Part shown: piece by piece, positions 49,007 to 63,589 of the stretch
How the letters are laid out: each line of letters starts with the position of its first letter
Position numbering within the stretch: position 1 is the first letter of the stretch
Assembly (NCBI GenBank): GCA_003864495.1
Contig: ML133395.1
Span: forward strand, 665,492-729,491
DNA length: 64,000 nt
Source of the DNA: Nemopilema nomurai
Lineage: Eukaryota > Cnidaria > Scyphozoa > Rhizostomeae > Rhizostomatidae
Reading direction: 5' to 3'
Notes under the pieces: generated by a model
What the model saw: only the letters and a program-made list of their open reading frames with translations
Database searches by the model: none
Told to the model about the DNA's origin: nothing
Program-made: the position numbers and the translations under genes

Positions 49007-49713
49007 AGCCTGAAATACACGATCAGTTTTTAACTGACAGTTTTCAGTCTTCAGTCAAAAACTGATCGTGTATTTAGCAAAAACTGATAAAAACTGATGC
49101 TTTAATGACCTTCAGTTTTTGACTGAAGAAGTTGAACACGTCCAACTTCGTCAGTTTTTGACTGATGGAATTTCTATTCATTGATGTAGACTCCATTGTT
49201 TAAAGCTGGCGCCCCTATAATCCCCTTGCGCAAGATTGCCAAATACCTTACAGTGGCTGCTAGTTGAATACTTGCAGGGATAGAATCACGCATATTTGTG
49301 TCGTATTTTGAAATGTTCACCTTAATCAGCTCCAACAACTCGTCAAAATTTTCAGGCGTCATTCTCAGAAATTTTCAATACTCTCCTTCATCCTCCGATC
49401 TTAACTCTTGTAGAAGAGTGTCGTAAACACAGAGGTTAGTTCTCCTACTCAACCATGGCTTTACCCAAACAGACATTGCTTTCTTTTTTCGATATTTTCG
49501 CCTTTTTTGACGACCAGAGCCGCAGCCAGAACAACAGCAGTTGTTTCTTGATCAAGCTCCATTGTAAAAAAAGCCGATCTAATCAAAACGTGAAACTGAA
49601 GACTGTCAGTCAAAAACTGATAAAAACTGATCGTGTATGAAGGACATCAGTTTTTGAAAAACTGAAAACTGTCAGTCAAAAAACTGATAAAAACTGATCG
49701 TGTATTTCAGGCT
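49007..49713. mobile_element. Harbinger-type element, 707 bp (unit 5 only)
   Basis: Inverted ends of at least 25 bp start AGCCTGAAATACACGATCAG and are perfect at both sides. TAA is duplicated (49004-49006 and 49714-49716), and unit 6 has the empty site GCAATGTAAGACCTGG. Many AAAACTGAT repeats lie inside the ends. A 3-bp TAA duplication with a Harbinger transposase fragment inside identifies a deleted PIF/Harbinger element. Confidence 0.88.
49174..49562 (-). pseudogene. Harbinger transposase N-terminal fragment
   Basis: On the minus strand, from MELDQETTAVVLAAALVV, after a frame change come VWVKPWLSRRTNLCVYDTLL and QELRSEDEGEY, then an in-frame TGA, then KFLRMTPENFDELLELIK and DTNMRDSIPASIQLAATVRY. 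Order and motifs match the N-terminal region of PIF/Harbinger (HARBI1-like) transposases. The nuclease core with its acidic residues is absent; the frame ends 20 residues later at 49174. With a stop, a frameshift and no catalytic domain it cannot act, so movement would need a helper element elsewhere. Confidence 0.8.
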
Positions 49714-49716
49714 TAA

Positions 49717-51732
<2,016 letters not shown>

Positions 51733-51798
51733 GTTGATGTTGCTGGTCCTTCCTGTCCGGCAATCAACATTCGTCCAAGTGCAAGCACACAGAAAAAC

Positions 51799-51814
51799 AG
51801 CTTTTTTAAAAGCT
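51799..51814 (+). promoter_or_regulatory. Histone 3' stem-loop, H4 unit 5
   Basis: AGCTTT-TTTA-AAAGCT plus ACCA. Confidence 0.9.
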
Positions 51815-52350
51815 ACCAAAAATGCCAAAGTTGCCTGATTTGGGCCTCATAGCTGCACACGATTTAAAAAGGATGTCATTATTTCTGCTTTATGATCAGT
51901 TGCTACACATTTCATCGATCACAAGTATCGGGGCATTGTGCCAGTAAATTATTAGTCCAACGTTCCTCCCTTTCAAGGTGACAGGAAAAAGCGCCTTTCT
52001 AGCCATATAATGTGTCGGGTCAGTTATTGATAAACTTCCTTTCTTAAATTTCTCCATCGTATCGGTGACAATTTTTGGTCTCATTTCTCAGTTGATCAAA
52101 AGTCTGTCGTGCATAGTGTTGATGGTGTTTGTACGAAGAAAATAGTTCACCACTTAGCAGATTATATTGAAATATATATAGGTTTTTCGGGCTTGAGTTT
52201 AAGATTGTCACTGTTTTTAGTTTGGAGCACTAGGGCTGATGAGCTCACTCTTTCCCCCTCTAGGCTGTATAGAGAAATGAAGATGAACACATTTCAATCC
52301 GCTTTAAGAGAAAAAGTGCCTTCTCTTATTGAAAAGCACCTTTTCACCAC
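51815..52350. other. H4 3' flank, type B (unit 5)
   Basis: Matches unit 1. An 84-codon open stretch (52109-52363) extends the one at 11557-11772 but ends in satellite. No known product. Confidence 0.5.
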
Positions 52351-53515
52351 AGGGAAAAGTTAAGCATTTCTTTAATGTAAAACAAAGTGAAAACATTGTA
52401 TTCCAATGAAACAAGCAGTGTTCTATTAGCACTTGTTTATTTTGTTTGACTTTCCATCAAATCTTGAAAAGGAAGCTGCTTTTTATCATTCTAGATTCAA
52501 TAACCAAGAATTTCTTCATATCTTGGTGCAGTTTGATGTAAAATGATATGAAAACACTGCATTTCCATGAAATAAGTAAGGTTGACAAAGTTGAAATTCT
52601 GTATTATCAATAAAGAAGTATTTTTGACTTGATTCTAATTCCTAGTGTTTAGTAAAGTTCATCAAGAGTTTTAAAGGGAGCTTCTTTTGCTGTCATTCCA
52701 TCAAATCAACCAATACTTTCATCATATGTCCATCAATGTAAAAGAAAGTTAAAAAATTGTAGTATTATCAGTTTGATGTAAAATGATGTGAAAACACTGT
52801 ATTTCCATGAAATAAGCAGGGTTATACTTGGGTTTACTTCTACATTCCAGAATCAATAATCAAGAATTTTATCAAGAATGTTGGTGTTATTTGGGGTAGA
52901 AAAGTGAAGGTACTGCAGTGCAATAAAACAAGCAGTGTTATACTTGAGTTTGATAATTTTTTAAGGTTCTTCACCAAGACATGGACAGAATGCTTCTTTT
53001 TCAATCATTTCAGAATCAATAATCAAGTATTTTGTGATAGAAAAGTGTTTTTTGATGTAAAACAGAATAAAAATACTGCATTTCCATAATACAAGCAATG
53101 TTGTCATTGAATCTGACAACTTTTTGAAGTTCTTTTTGAAGACATGCAAAGAAAGTTTTTTTGATATCATTCATGATACCATGAAACAAAGCAGTGTTTT
53201 ACTTGCATTTGATAACTTTGTTGGGTTTTTTTTTCAAGACCTTTTAAAGGAAGTATTTTGCTATCATTCCAGGATCAACAATAAGCCATGTCATCATAGT
53301 TTGGTGTTTTTCGATATATACAAAGTTAAAACACTGTATTCTCATAAAACAAGCAGTGTTATACCTGGAATTTATAATTTTATTGGGGTTTCCTTAAAAA
53401 AGGAAGCTTTTTTGCCCTCACTCCACAATCAACAATAAAGCATATAATCACATCTTGATGCGTTTGGATTTAAAACAACATGTAAATATGATAAATTCTC
53501 ATGCAACTTGATGTG
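52351..53515. repeat. Degenerate ~160-bp satellite, H4-H2A spacer units 5-6
   Basis: Right part (about 52880-53510) closely matches 410-1060 and 12700-13345. Confidence 0.72.
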
Positions 53516-53769
53516 TTATATAGGCTCTATAGATAAATGCATGTTCAAAAATTTCAAACCGCTCTATAGTACAAACATCGTCTTCGCTATTTCTCCCATA
53601 CATACAATAACGCATATGTAAATATATAGACATGTGGAAAAAAAATTTATCGGCACAGGTACGATGGAAGTAAAACCTCGTAAACCAGAAACTAGAAATT
53701 GGTATTCTATCAGTAAGTAAGAATGTCGTGTGTGTCACAAGATGGTAAACCAATTTTAGCATCTTTGGT

Positions 53770-53785
53770 GGTTTTTAAAAAAACC
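53770..53785 (-). promoter_or_regulatory. Histone 3' stem-loop, H2A unit 6
   Basis: Minus strand GGTTTT-TTTA-AAAACC plus ACCA. Confidence 0.9.
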
Positions 53786-53834
53786 GTTTTTCAATGCAAA
53801 GATAACCAGAGATGGCCAACCGAAGCGAAGCGAC

Positions 53835-54218
53835 TTATGACTTGGCGGCCTTCGTCTCAGTCTTTTTTGGAAGAAGCACTGCCTGAATGTTGGGCAAGAC
53901 ACCACCCTGTGCAATGGTGACTCCACTCAGCAACTTGTTCAACTCCTCGTCGTTCCTGATGGCGAGCTGCAAGTGACGAGGGATGATTCTTGACTTCTTG
54001 TTGTCTCTTGCTGCATTGCCAGCCAACTCCAAGATTTCTGCAGACAGATACTCGAGAACGGCTGCCAAATAGACGGGAGCCCCAGAGCCAACTCGCTCGG
54101 CATAGTTGCCCTTCCTCAACAATCGGTGGATACGTCCGACTGGAAACTGTAATCCAGCTCTGGATGTCCTAGATCTCGCCTTAGCCTTGGCTTTTCCACC
54201 TTTTCCACGTCCAGACAT
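53835..54218 (-). CDS. H2A: Histone H2A (unit 6)
   Basis: Intact 127-residue copy, protein identical to unit 1. A GAAGC repeat is duplicated just after its stop (CCGAAGCGAAGCGACTTA). Confidence 0.97.
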   Translation of the reverse strand: MSGRGKGGKAKAKARSRTSRAGLQFPVGRIHRLLRKGNYAERVGSGAPVYLAAVLEYLSAEILELAGNAARDNKKSRIIPRHLQLAIRNDEELNKLLSGVTIAQGGVLPNIQAVLLPKKTETKAAKS

Positions 54219-54555
54219 GATTGCTTCAATAACAGATTTTCTTCAACGAGTTGACTTGACTGCGAAAGTGCAAGGGAACGATTGCTAGTAGTGCCCGCCA
54301 AAAGCAACATTTCAAAGCGGCATTCATTCGAAACGCGCCAATCGTCGCCTGCTCGAGTCGGCCATTTCGACGAACCAGGCGCAGACAGCCAATCGGCTGC
54401 GACCCTGGTCGGTCACGCGGTCTTCGGGCTCATTCTCGATGGCAAGGCGAGCTGGACTCAAATAAAGCAAGCGTGCCTTGGCGCCAAACCATCAAACCCA
54501 ACTTGCTTGTCTCGAATCGAGAGTTGAGTGAATTTTTAAGAGAAAAGTCGCAAAC
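54219..54555. promoter_or_regulatory. Divergent H2A/H2B promoter, unit 6
   Basis: Motifs as in unit 1. Shares with unit 5 the change GGCGCAGACAGCC upstream of the second CCAAT. Confidence 0.7.
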
Positions 54556-54963
54556 ATGTCTGACGCCCCAGCTAAAGGAGGAAAACAGGCCCCAAAGGTC
54601 GCCAAGAAGGGAGAGAAGAAAGCAGGAGTTGGTAAAAAGGGTGGCAAGGCCGGCTCAGGAGAAAAGAAAAGGACGAAGAAGCGCAAGGAAAGCTACTCTA
54701 TCTACATCTACAAGGTGCTCAAACAAGTCCACCCTGACACGGGAATTTCCAGCAAGGCCATGAGCATCATGAACTCGTTTGTCAACGACATTTTCGAGAG
54801 GATCGCTCAAGAAGCCTCGCGACTTGCCCACTACAACAAGAAGGCGACGATCACTTCGAGGGAAATCCAGACATCTGTCCGACTTCTCCTTCCCGGTGAA
54901 CTTGCCAAGCATGCTGTCAGCGAGGGCACCAAGGCCGTCACCAAGTACACGTCCAGCAAGTAA
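54556..54963 (+). CDS. H2B: Histone H2B (unit 6)
   Basis: Intact 135-residue copy, protein identical to unit 3. Confidence 0.97.
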   Translation: MSDAPAKGGKQAPKVAKKGEKKAGVGKKGGKAGSGEKKRTKKRKESYSIYIYKVLKQVHPDTGISSKAMSIMNSFVNDIFERIAQEASRLAHYNKKATITSREIQTSVRLLLPGELAKHAVSEGTKAVTKYTSSK

Positions 54964-55025
54964 ACTACCTGACCTGCCCTGGAGAGTTTGGTTCATTCTG
55001 CTCTCAAACGGTCGACATAAAAAAC

Positions 55026-55041
55026 AGCTTTTTTAAAAGCT
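55026..55041 (+). promoter_or_regulatory. Histone 3' stem-loop, H2B unit 6
   Basis: AGCTTT-TTTA-AAAGCT plus ACCA. Confidence 0.9.
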
Positions 55042-55481
55042 ACCAAATTCGCCAATTTTTTCCTCAACCTCAAACACACACGACCAATTGATTACAATTT
55101 TATTTTTCAACATTTTGTTTTAACTTGAGCGAGTGAGAGTGCCATAGCCCAATTTTGTTATCAAAAACACTATCGAAACCCTCAGAATGAAAGCCATTTA
55201 GTGAGAAACTATAGACCTATGTTATTGAGGAGTGCTGCCCTCATGTAAGGGACTGATTTTAAATTTGGTATCTTAAGGATCGTTATTTGATTATTCCAAA
55301 TATACATCAAGCATGAACTTTTTATACGAACCCTGTTGTTCTGCCAACCCTCAATATTCTCAAATTTTTAACCTAACCTAATATTTTTCTTAAATCATTC
55401 CTGCCCAACACAAAAACTCTTGATAAGAAATTCACGAAGAAGCATAACCAAATTTGTAAACCTGAAATAGTATCCATAATA
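55042..55481. other. H2B 3' spacer, unit 6
   Basis: AT-rich, closest to unit 5. No gene seen. Confidence 0.55.
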
Positions 55482-55613
55482 CAGGGCCTCGAAAAAGGGT
55501 GCCACGGCCCCGCACTTTTTTGTAAAACAATAGAGCTTTTCTAAATATCTTTTGCCATGATTGTTAAAATCTCCATTGGCCCCTCCACTTTCCAACCTGC
55601 GTCGGAGCCCCTG
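55482..55613. mobile_element. Short MITE, CAGGGCCTCGA variant (unit 6)
   Basis: 132 bp, same insertion as units 2, 3 and 5, with a few single-base losses including one in the left end. Confidence 0.72.
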
Positions 55614-55981
55614 TAATACATGAAACCTTTCAGCCCTTTTCCTTGATAAATGCACTTTTGATGAAAAGCAAATTTCACTGTTTTTAGAAAAACTAGTTTC
55701 TACTTTGTGGAGGCAATCGTATCTGCGTGATGGTTATTTCACTTGCAATTTAAGTTCATTTGATCACCCAAAAAGATATTTTATAAAGAACACACAAAAC
55801 TAAGCTAAACGAACAAACATGATAGGTAATTTTGGATAACCACCTTCATTTATCCCATCAAATCAAAAATACAACTTATTTAGAAATTGGGATAGTCCCA
55901 CACAATTACAAGGCCAACATGATTTTATATGATACATGATACAAAGCCGTGTGCATAAAATCAAATTCAGTTTATTTTGTC
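55614..55981. other. H2B-H1 spacer between MITE and hAT-like element, unit 6
   Basis: AT-rich sequence matching units 2 and 5. No gene seen. Confidence 0.5.
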
Positions 55982-57209
55982 CAGGGGCGTAAATATTGGG
56001 AGTGGGAGGGGGTTGCCCCACCAACATTTTGTCGGGCAAACGACAGACAAGATGTTCGCAAATCCGTAACTGTCGGGTAAAATCTTTCAGTCTACCGATA
56101 TCTTTCAAAGACTCGCTGGGTATATCGTATCGGTATACTGTTAAACTTTGAGTCCTTCTTCGTCAATATTTCGAGTAAATCACTACTTGGAGTGACTCCG
56201 CCAGCCTAAACGCCTATTAGCTAACCACTCTTGAAAACTGGCGTCGGTTCTTTGCGACCCAGTAATACATTTTTCAACATGATTTTTTCTGAATGAGTCC
56301 AGCACCAGCATCATTGGCCTAGCCACCCTGGATGCCGCAACAATTTTACCAGTGTCTGGACGACGAAACCCAAAGGGCTCATTTTCGAAGGAACTTTGAT
56401 AAAATCATCTGCTGTAAGTAGTCGCTCATCCTCATTGCCATTCCAATATTTTACGAAAAAAAGTTAACACGACTGAACTGCAGCTTTTCTACACGTAAAT
56501 TGATCTAATAATACCCGTTATCTCTTTTACAAGAAACCTAGATTGGGTCCTATTACTAAAAGTTTCTTAATTTTTCACTAGTTTCTAGTACTAAAAGTTT
56601 CTTATTTTTAGATAAACATCAAATTTTGCTCCTTCCCTTGTATATTAATTGTATTAAAGTTTATGACCCAACAGTAAGATTTGATATTGTATCTTTTCTT
56701 CATTAGTCTTATGGAAACAGGGGTACTTTTTATCGAGACACCCGGTACAGTGTGCTTTAATTCTTTTATTATTTTCGTATTGTTACCAAGACACCCGGTA
56801 CTTATTATTTTCCTGCTCAGAAAGTCAGCTTTATTTTTTGGAGTTTCTTAAAAGTATTGATTTAGTTCTAAAAGTTTCTTAAAATCTCGGGGCCTTGGTA
56901 CTAGTCTTCCTATAAACCGATTTCTTATCATAAAAGAAACGTGTAAACACTAATTGACATATGAAGAGCAAGGCATTGACTTGTAGTTCAAAGGTTAATA
57001 CAAAAACTAAACAAAAATACGTAAAAATATCAGAAAATAACAAATGCAACAAATTTCATAACTGTTTTAAAACATAGAAGGAAGACCGCGAAGGCTTTTC
57101 CCATAACAGATCCCATAACATTTTAGTCGGGCAGTGGCGAAAATGTCGGGCAAAATATTATGTACACCCCCCCCCCCTCCCCCAAAGAAAAATACTAGTT
57201 ACTCCCCTG
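55982..57209. mobile_element. hAT-like element, ~1.23 kb (unit 6)
   Basis: Complete at both ends, at the same position as in units 1 and 2. Confidence 0.65.
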
Positions 57210-57235
57210 TCTTTGTCTCCTTTCAACATGTAAAA

Positions 57236-57487
57236 GGAGAAAAATGTAAAAATATTATCAGTTTAAAATTCCCATGTTCACTGTTCAAAATGAATGCTGA
57301 TTTCCAAATTTCAATTTTGTGAATTTCAAATTTTCAAACAATTATGCATTACGATCTATTCGTTGTGCAAATCGTAAGATTTTTCCAAATCAGCTTCGTT
57401 TGGCCTTTTCGAAGTTTGTAACGACATATCATAACTGCCATCTAGAGTTGTGCTTCCTGAATCCGAATTTCAGCTTAATTTTTCACG
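57236..57487 (+). pseudogene. Caspase-like exon relic, first copy, truncated (unit 6)
   Basis: Acceptor lost. Sequence matches 17258 onward up to CFLNPNFSLIFHA and then breaks into CTTACCTTCAGAAACTTATT, so the part with the cysteine motif is gone. Confidence 0.38.
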
Positions 57488-58332
57488 CCTTACCTTCAGA
57501 AACTTATTTTGAGTTTGAAGGCTTAAGGATCCTTATAGGATGATTCCAAACATACATTAAACATAAACTCATTTTAAGAATACCTACGTTTTGCCAAGCC
57601 TCAATAATTTTTACATTTTTTAGCCTAGCCTAACATTATTCTTAAATCATTCTTGCCCAACACATATTCGTGAAAAGAATTTCATCAAGAAGCATACAGA
57701 TTTATTAGTCTCTCAATTTTAATCATAATTCAAGAAAGCTTTTAGCCTCTTTCCTTGATTAATGCTCTTTTAATGTAAATCATAACTGGCTGTTTTGAAG
57801 AAAATTAGTTTCTAACTTCTGTATCCGTTTGATGGTTATTTCACTCAGTTTCAGTTTCATGTTAAAAATACCACTGGATGCATACATTTGTTGAAGATCA
57901 GAAACAATCCAGGCTTAAAAGTATAAACAATTTAAGAGAAAGTTAACTAATATAAACAAAATAGAAAAAATCAAAAGTAGAGGAGAAACAAGCTAGCACT
58001 GTTTCACTTGCAGTGTTAGTTCATTTGTTCACCCAACAAGATTTTCAATGCTTCCATAGAACACAAAAAACTAAACTAAATGAATGAACTTGACATGTAA
58101 TTCTGGTTAACCACATTCGTGTATCCCATCAAATCAAAAATATATTTTATTTAGAAAATGGAATAGTCCCACACAATTACAAGGACAACATGATTTTTAA
58201 TGATACATGATACAAAGCCGTGTGCATCAAATCAAAATCAGTTTATTTTGTCTCCTTTCAACATCAAGAAAAGTCACCCTTTCCCTTCAGCCTTTCACAT
58301 TCGCGAGTAACATCTCTCACCTTCATTTACAG
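57488..58332. other. Second copy of H2B 3' spacer segment (unit 6)
   Basis: Parallels 17638-18493 of unit 2. No gene seen. Confidence 0.55.
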
Positions 58333-58605
58333 GTGAAAAATGTAAAAATTTTAGCAGTTTAAAATGCCAATGTTCACTGTTCAAATTTTTTGCCTTTTCG
58401 AACTTTGTAATGACAGATCATAACTGCCATCTAGAGTTGTGCTTCCTCAATCCGAATTTCAACTTAATTTTTCGCGATCAAAGAGCTTAAGAAAGGCTTG
58501 CACAGTCTGTCCAGCAATCCACTGTTTTAAAGTCTCCAAAACACCCATCGATTATCATTTTCGAAGCATGCCGAGGGAGGAAACAAATCTAGTTTAACGT
58601 GGAAC
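58333..58605 (+). pseudogene. Caspase-like exon relic, second copy (unit 6)
   Basis: CATTTACAG acceptor and AACGTAAGC donor are kept, but about 110 bp inside is deleted near 58385 and a G is added in the CCGAGGGAGG part. Confidence 0.38.
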
Positions 58606-58968
58606 GTAAGCATTTCTCGACAACGCAAAACGATGTGGGGAATTGCGCTCATAGGCATTGCCTGTACCCCTCAAAAAGCATCTTTATGAAGAAATTAATA
58701 CATACAGAGTTTTATTTCGATACTTTGAATAATCTTTTTGCGTTATTTCAATGACTTTGTGCCAATTAATGTTGGCAAAGAAGCACAACATCGACGGCCA
58801 TTTTGGCCTGAGCAGTCAGCGGTCACGTGTACTTTTGGCGCCTAGATGCAAAATGATTTTGAATCGTTGACCGAAAGTGAAGGAGGGCATCCAGTTTTGT
58901 GTCGCAGTTGCGAAGAACTTTACATTAGATTGTCGAACCATTTGCTCATTTCCAAAAAAGCCATCGTT
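58606..58968 (+). promoter_or_regulatory. H1 promoter and leader, unit 6
   Basis: TCACGTG at 58823-58829, TTTTGGCGCC at 58833-58842, ATGCAAAAT after it, GGCCATTTTGGCC before it. Confidence 0.65.
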
Positions 58969-59600
58969 ATGGATTCATCGGCGGTGTCACCCAAGAAGGC
59001 CAAAAAGGCAGCAGCACCCAAGAAGCCGGCTGCTCATCCTGCATACAAGGACATGATCGCGGAGGCAATCAGAAGCCTGAAGGAAAGAAACGGCTCGTCG
59101 AGGCAGAAAATAGCCAAGTATTTGCAGGCTAATTACAAAGGCCTGGGTGATGAGAGCGCTTTGAAGAGAAACCTGAAGGCTTCCTTGAAGAAACTTGTCG
59201 CATCGGGCTCACTCGTGCAGACGAAGGGGGTGGGAGCTTCGGGGTCGTTCAAGCTACCTGTCGCCGCGAAGAAAGCAGCAGCAGAAAAGAAGCCGGTCGC
59301 AGCAAAGAAAGTTGTGAAAAAGCCAGCAGCACAGGCTAAGAAGAGTACGCAGGCTAAAAAGGCCAGTACCAGCTCAGTGAAGAAGAGTCCCGCGAAAAAG
59401 AAGGCAACGACAGCGAAGAAAGCAACTGGTGCTAGCAAGTCCCCAAGAAGCCCAAAGCTAAAGTAGCCAAGAAACCAAAGGCTGCTGCAAGCAAGAAGGC
59501 TTCGGTGGCTGGAAAGAGCAAACCGAAAAAGGCTGCAGCTAAGAAGACGGCAAAGTCACCTGCTGCAAAGAAATCCAAGGCCAGCAAGTCGAAGAACTGA
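58969..59600 (+). pseudogene. H1: Histone H1 with 1-nt deletion in the tail (unit 6)
   Basis: 632 nt. A C is lost from a five-C run near 59442 (AAGTCCCCAAG), and the frame stops at 59466 after about 165 residues. The globular domain and half of the lysine-rich tail remain, so a shortened linker histone is possible if the lesion is real. It shows V for A at residue 6 (SSAVSPKKAKK) and KKVVKKPAAQ in the tail, and shares ASVAGK with unit 4. Confidence 0.86.
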
Positions 59601-59655
59601 GGGCTCAGTTCTCCAGACTTGTTCGTCTTAGTGCGCCATCCTGTCCATGCAAAAC

Positions 59656-59671
59656 AGCTTTTTTAAAAGCT
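59656..59671 (+). promoter_or_regulatory. Histone 3' stem-loop, H1 unit 6
   Basis: AGCTTT-TTTA-AAAGCT plus ACCA. Confidence 0.9.
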
Positions 59672-59940
59672 ACCAAATAGTTGGATATTTTGTCTTGACA
59701 ACCCTTGTTGGCTGCATCGATCACTCGAATTTTCAATGGCTTGTTTGCTTTCTGCGTAGACGAACCCAACATTTAAATGAGCATACCTATAGCTAAAATG
59801 GATACTGATAGTTTCAGCTTAACCCTAACTGTGATCTGAAGGTTTCCATCCAGGAACTCTGAAACATGTGGTGGGTTGGCTTGGTAACATTAAGAGAAGC
59901 TTTTTAATACTGTAGTTCTGTAATGCACGCAAAATATCAT
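59672..59940. other. H1 3' flank, unit 6 (shortened)
   Basis: Breaks off after GCACGCAAAATATCATC and joins satellite directly. About 600-700 bp present in units 1, 2, 4 and 5 is missing. Confidence 0.55.
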
Positions 59941-62610
59941 CAATATCAGGAATTTCATCAAAAGTCCTGAAGGGAGCTTCTTTTGCTATCATTCAATCAA
60001 ATCAACCAATACTTTCATCATATGTCCAGTGATGTAAAAGAAAGTTAAAACGCTGTAGTAATCCCAAATGGCAAGCAGTTTTATAGTTTGGTTTGATACT
60101 TTTTGAGGTTTTCATCAAGATTTGCATAGGAAGTTTCTTTTAGTAGAATCATTCCAAAATCAACAACAAGCAATTCATCATATATTGGTGTTGTTTGATG
60201 TAAAACAGTCCAGTGAAAATAGTCCATTTCCATAAAACAAGCATTGTTTTATTCTTGGGTTTTATAATTTTTTGAGATTGTTCATCAAAAGATGTAAAAG
60301 AAGCTTCCTCCTCTATCATTACTGAGGGAAAAGCTAAGCATTTCATTATATGATAGTGTTGTTTGATGTAAAATAAAGTGAAAACATTGTATTCCAATAA
60401 AACAAGCAGTGTTTTATTACGACTTATTACCTTTGTTTGATTTTTCACCAAGTCTTGACTCATCATTCTAGACTCAATAACCTCAAATTTCTTTGTACCT
60501 TTATGCAGTTTGATGTAAAATGAAGTGAAAACACTGTATTTCCAAGAAATAAGCAAGGTTGCACTTGGGTTTGATAATTTGTTTATGGTTCTTTATAAAG
60601 GATTTTAGAGTAAGCTTCTGTTGTAATCATGCCAAAAACAACAATCAAACAGTTTGTCATATGATTGTGTTGTTGATTCAAAACAAAGTTAAAATTATGT
60701 ATTCTTATTAAGCATTTTGATTTGATTTGGATTCCTAGTGTTGGGTGCTTTTCATCAAGAGTTGTAATGAAAGCTGACTTTGCCATCATTCCAGAATTAA
60801 TAATCATATATTTCATCATATATTGGTGCTATTTGCGGGTAAAATATGAAGAACTGCAGTTCCATAAAGCAAGCAGTGTTATACTTAAGTTTGATAACTT
60901 TTTGTGGCTCTTCTTCAGGACATGGAAAGAATTCATATTTTTAAATCATTCTGGATTCAAAAACCAAGTATTTAGTGATATAAAAGTGGTTTTTTATGTA
61001 AAACAAAATAAAAATACTGCATTCCCAGAAATCAAGTAGTATTATTATTGGGTCTGACAATTTTTTTAACATTCTTCATCTATAATCAAGCACTTCTTCA
61101 TATGAAAGTGTTCTTTTTTGTAAAACAGAATGAAAATGCTGAATCTTTATAAAACAAGAAGCTTTTTTCTTGGGTGTGACAACTTTTTGATGTTCTTCTT
61201 CAAGACATGCAGAGCCAGCTTCTTTGATATCATTCCCGAATCCATAATCAAGCAATTTCATATGATAGTGTTGTTTGATTGAAAGCAAAGTTAAAATTAT
61301 GTATTCTTATCAGACAAGCAGTTTTGATTTGATTAGATTCCCAGTGTTGGGAAATTTCCATCAAGAGTTGTAAAGGGAGTTTCTTTTTATATTATTTCAT
61401 AGTCATCAATCAATGTTTCCATCATATGTTGGTGTTCCTTTATGTTAAACAGAGTGTAAACACTGTTTTGACATAAAACAAGTAGTGTTATGTTAGGAAT
61501 TGTTTATTTTGTTTGATTTTTCATCAAGACTTGTAAAGGAATCTGCTTTTCCATAATTCTAGGGTCAATAACAAGCATTTGTTCATATGTTGCTGTTTGA
61601 TCTAAAGTAAAGAGAAAAAACTGTTTTCCCTTTAAATAAGCAGGGTTATACTTGGGTTTGATAACTTTTTTAAGATCTTTATCTAAAGTTTTAGAAAAAG
61701 CTCTTTTGCTATCATTCTAGACTAACAAATCAAGCATTTTATCGCATGTTTGTGTTTTTTGGGGATAATAAAAGTAAAAGTACTGTAGTTACATAAAACA
61801 AGCAGTGTTATACTTGAGTTTGACAACTTTTTGAGGTTCTTGATAAAGAGTTTCAAAGTAAGCTTCATTTGTAATCATGGCAAAATCAATAATCAAACAA
61901 TTCACCATTTGATAGTGTTGTTTGATTTAAAACAAAGTTAAAATTCTATATTCTCATTGACAAGTAGTTTTGATTTGATTTGGATTCCTAGTGTTGGGTT
62001 ATTTTCATCAAGATCTGTAAAGGAAGCTTCTTTTTATATAATTTCATGATCATCAATCAATGTTTTCGTCATATGTTGGTGTTCTTTGATGTAAAACAAA
62101 ATAAAAACACTGTTTTTTCATAAAACAAGCAGTGTTTTACCTGGATTTGATAACTTTGTTGGGTTTTCCTTCAAAACTTGTAAAGGAAGCTTTTTGCTAT
62201 CATTCCAGAATCAACAATAAAGCAGGTAATCACATCTTGGTGCAGTTTGATGTAAAACAAAAACAAAATGATTAATTGTTTTGATATGATATCTTTTGAG
62301 TTTGATATTTGGGTTTGATATTTTTTGAGATTTTCATCAAGAATTGTAATGAAAGCTTCCTTTGCTATCATTCCACAACCAAAATCAAGCATTTCATCAT
62401 GCGATAGTCTCCTTTGATGTAAAACAGAATTAAAATGCTGCATTTCCATTAAACAAGCAGTGTCATACTACTTGGGTTTGACAACATTTTGAGGTTCTTC
62501 AAAAAGTGTTGTAAAGAAAGCTTCTTTTGCTACCATTCCAGAATCAATAACCAAACATTTCATCATATGTTGGTTTTGTTTGATGTAAAATAGATTCGCA
62601 GATATAAATA
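59941..62610. repeat. Degenerate ~160-bp satellite, H1-H3 spacer unit 6
   Basis: Follows unit 5 monomer by monomer but lacks the 294-bp MITE. Confidence 0.75.
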
Positions 62611-63529
62611 AAATGCCCCTCATAAAGAAGAAGCAAATTTGAATGGACTTTTTTATAGACTTTTTGCAAAAATTACATTTTTTTCCTTATCATTCAAAAA
62701 CCATCTTTCTATGTTCATTTTCCATATGTTTGTGTAGTAGCCACTCAAAAGAAATAGCTCTTGAGTTGATTTGGACCACAAATGCGTGAATACTACATAA
62801 ATGGGTTGAAGGAGCCCTCCATTCCATCATTCCCAAATTAGTTTTCTATCAATTAAATTTTGACCACATTTTGACCCAACAATTCACTATTTGTGCATTA
62901 CGCAGAGAAGGCTTCAATTAAGTGAGAGGGCTTCAATGAAGAGTGTTCTCCATCCCATCATTTCAATATCCTTTTCCTAATTCTAAACAATTTATCACGT
63001 GTTGATAAGCAATGTAAGACCTGGTTTTGACTTGAAAATGTCGGCACGAATTTACCCGTAAGACAAACTTAGTCATACTACATTTAAGAAATCTGACCTA
63101 AAATGATTTTTCCAGAACGTAAAAAGGGACAGCTGTATCGCGTTGTTTATGTAATGGAGACAGCTTTAGATTTGATTTAGAGAGCAGTTGCGTGGATTTT
63201 CAAAAGAAAGGTAGATGCAGTTTTCGAATAATGTGTCTGTTAGCATTAGAGAAAGAAGATCATTAGGGCTTTCGAAACCTCTAATCAGAGTAACTCATTA
63301 GCGTAGCCAAAAGAATACTACTATAAAGAATATAATATAATATAAACTTGACTAATTAGTAATCTGTAAGAGGAAGTTTATTTCGAAAATTGAATATTCA
63401 ATTTAGCTAATTTTATATTGTGCTTTATTACTTTGGTAGGTTTTGTACATGAATGCATAGGCGGAAATCTTTAGAGAAATATCGCTGTGTGCAATGGGAT
63501 AGAGAAACATCGTTTCTGGCGTTCGTGGT
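62611..63529. other. H3 3' flanking spacer, unit 6
   Basis: Matches unit 5 without the Harbinger-type insertion. The hairpin-like block is shortened here (TTAGGGCTTTCGAAACCTCT near 63265). No gene seen. Confidence 0.55.
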
Positions 63530-63545
63530 GGTTTTTAAAAAAACC
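63530..63545 (-). promoter_or_regulatory. Histone 3' stem-loop, H3 unit 6
   Basis: Minus strand GGTTTT-TTTA-AAAACC plus ACCA. Confidence 0.9.
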
Positions 63546-63589
63546 GTTTGAAACGAAATCTCATCTCAAGATGTGATGGAGTGAGTTGC

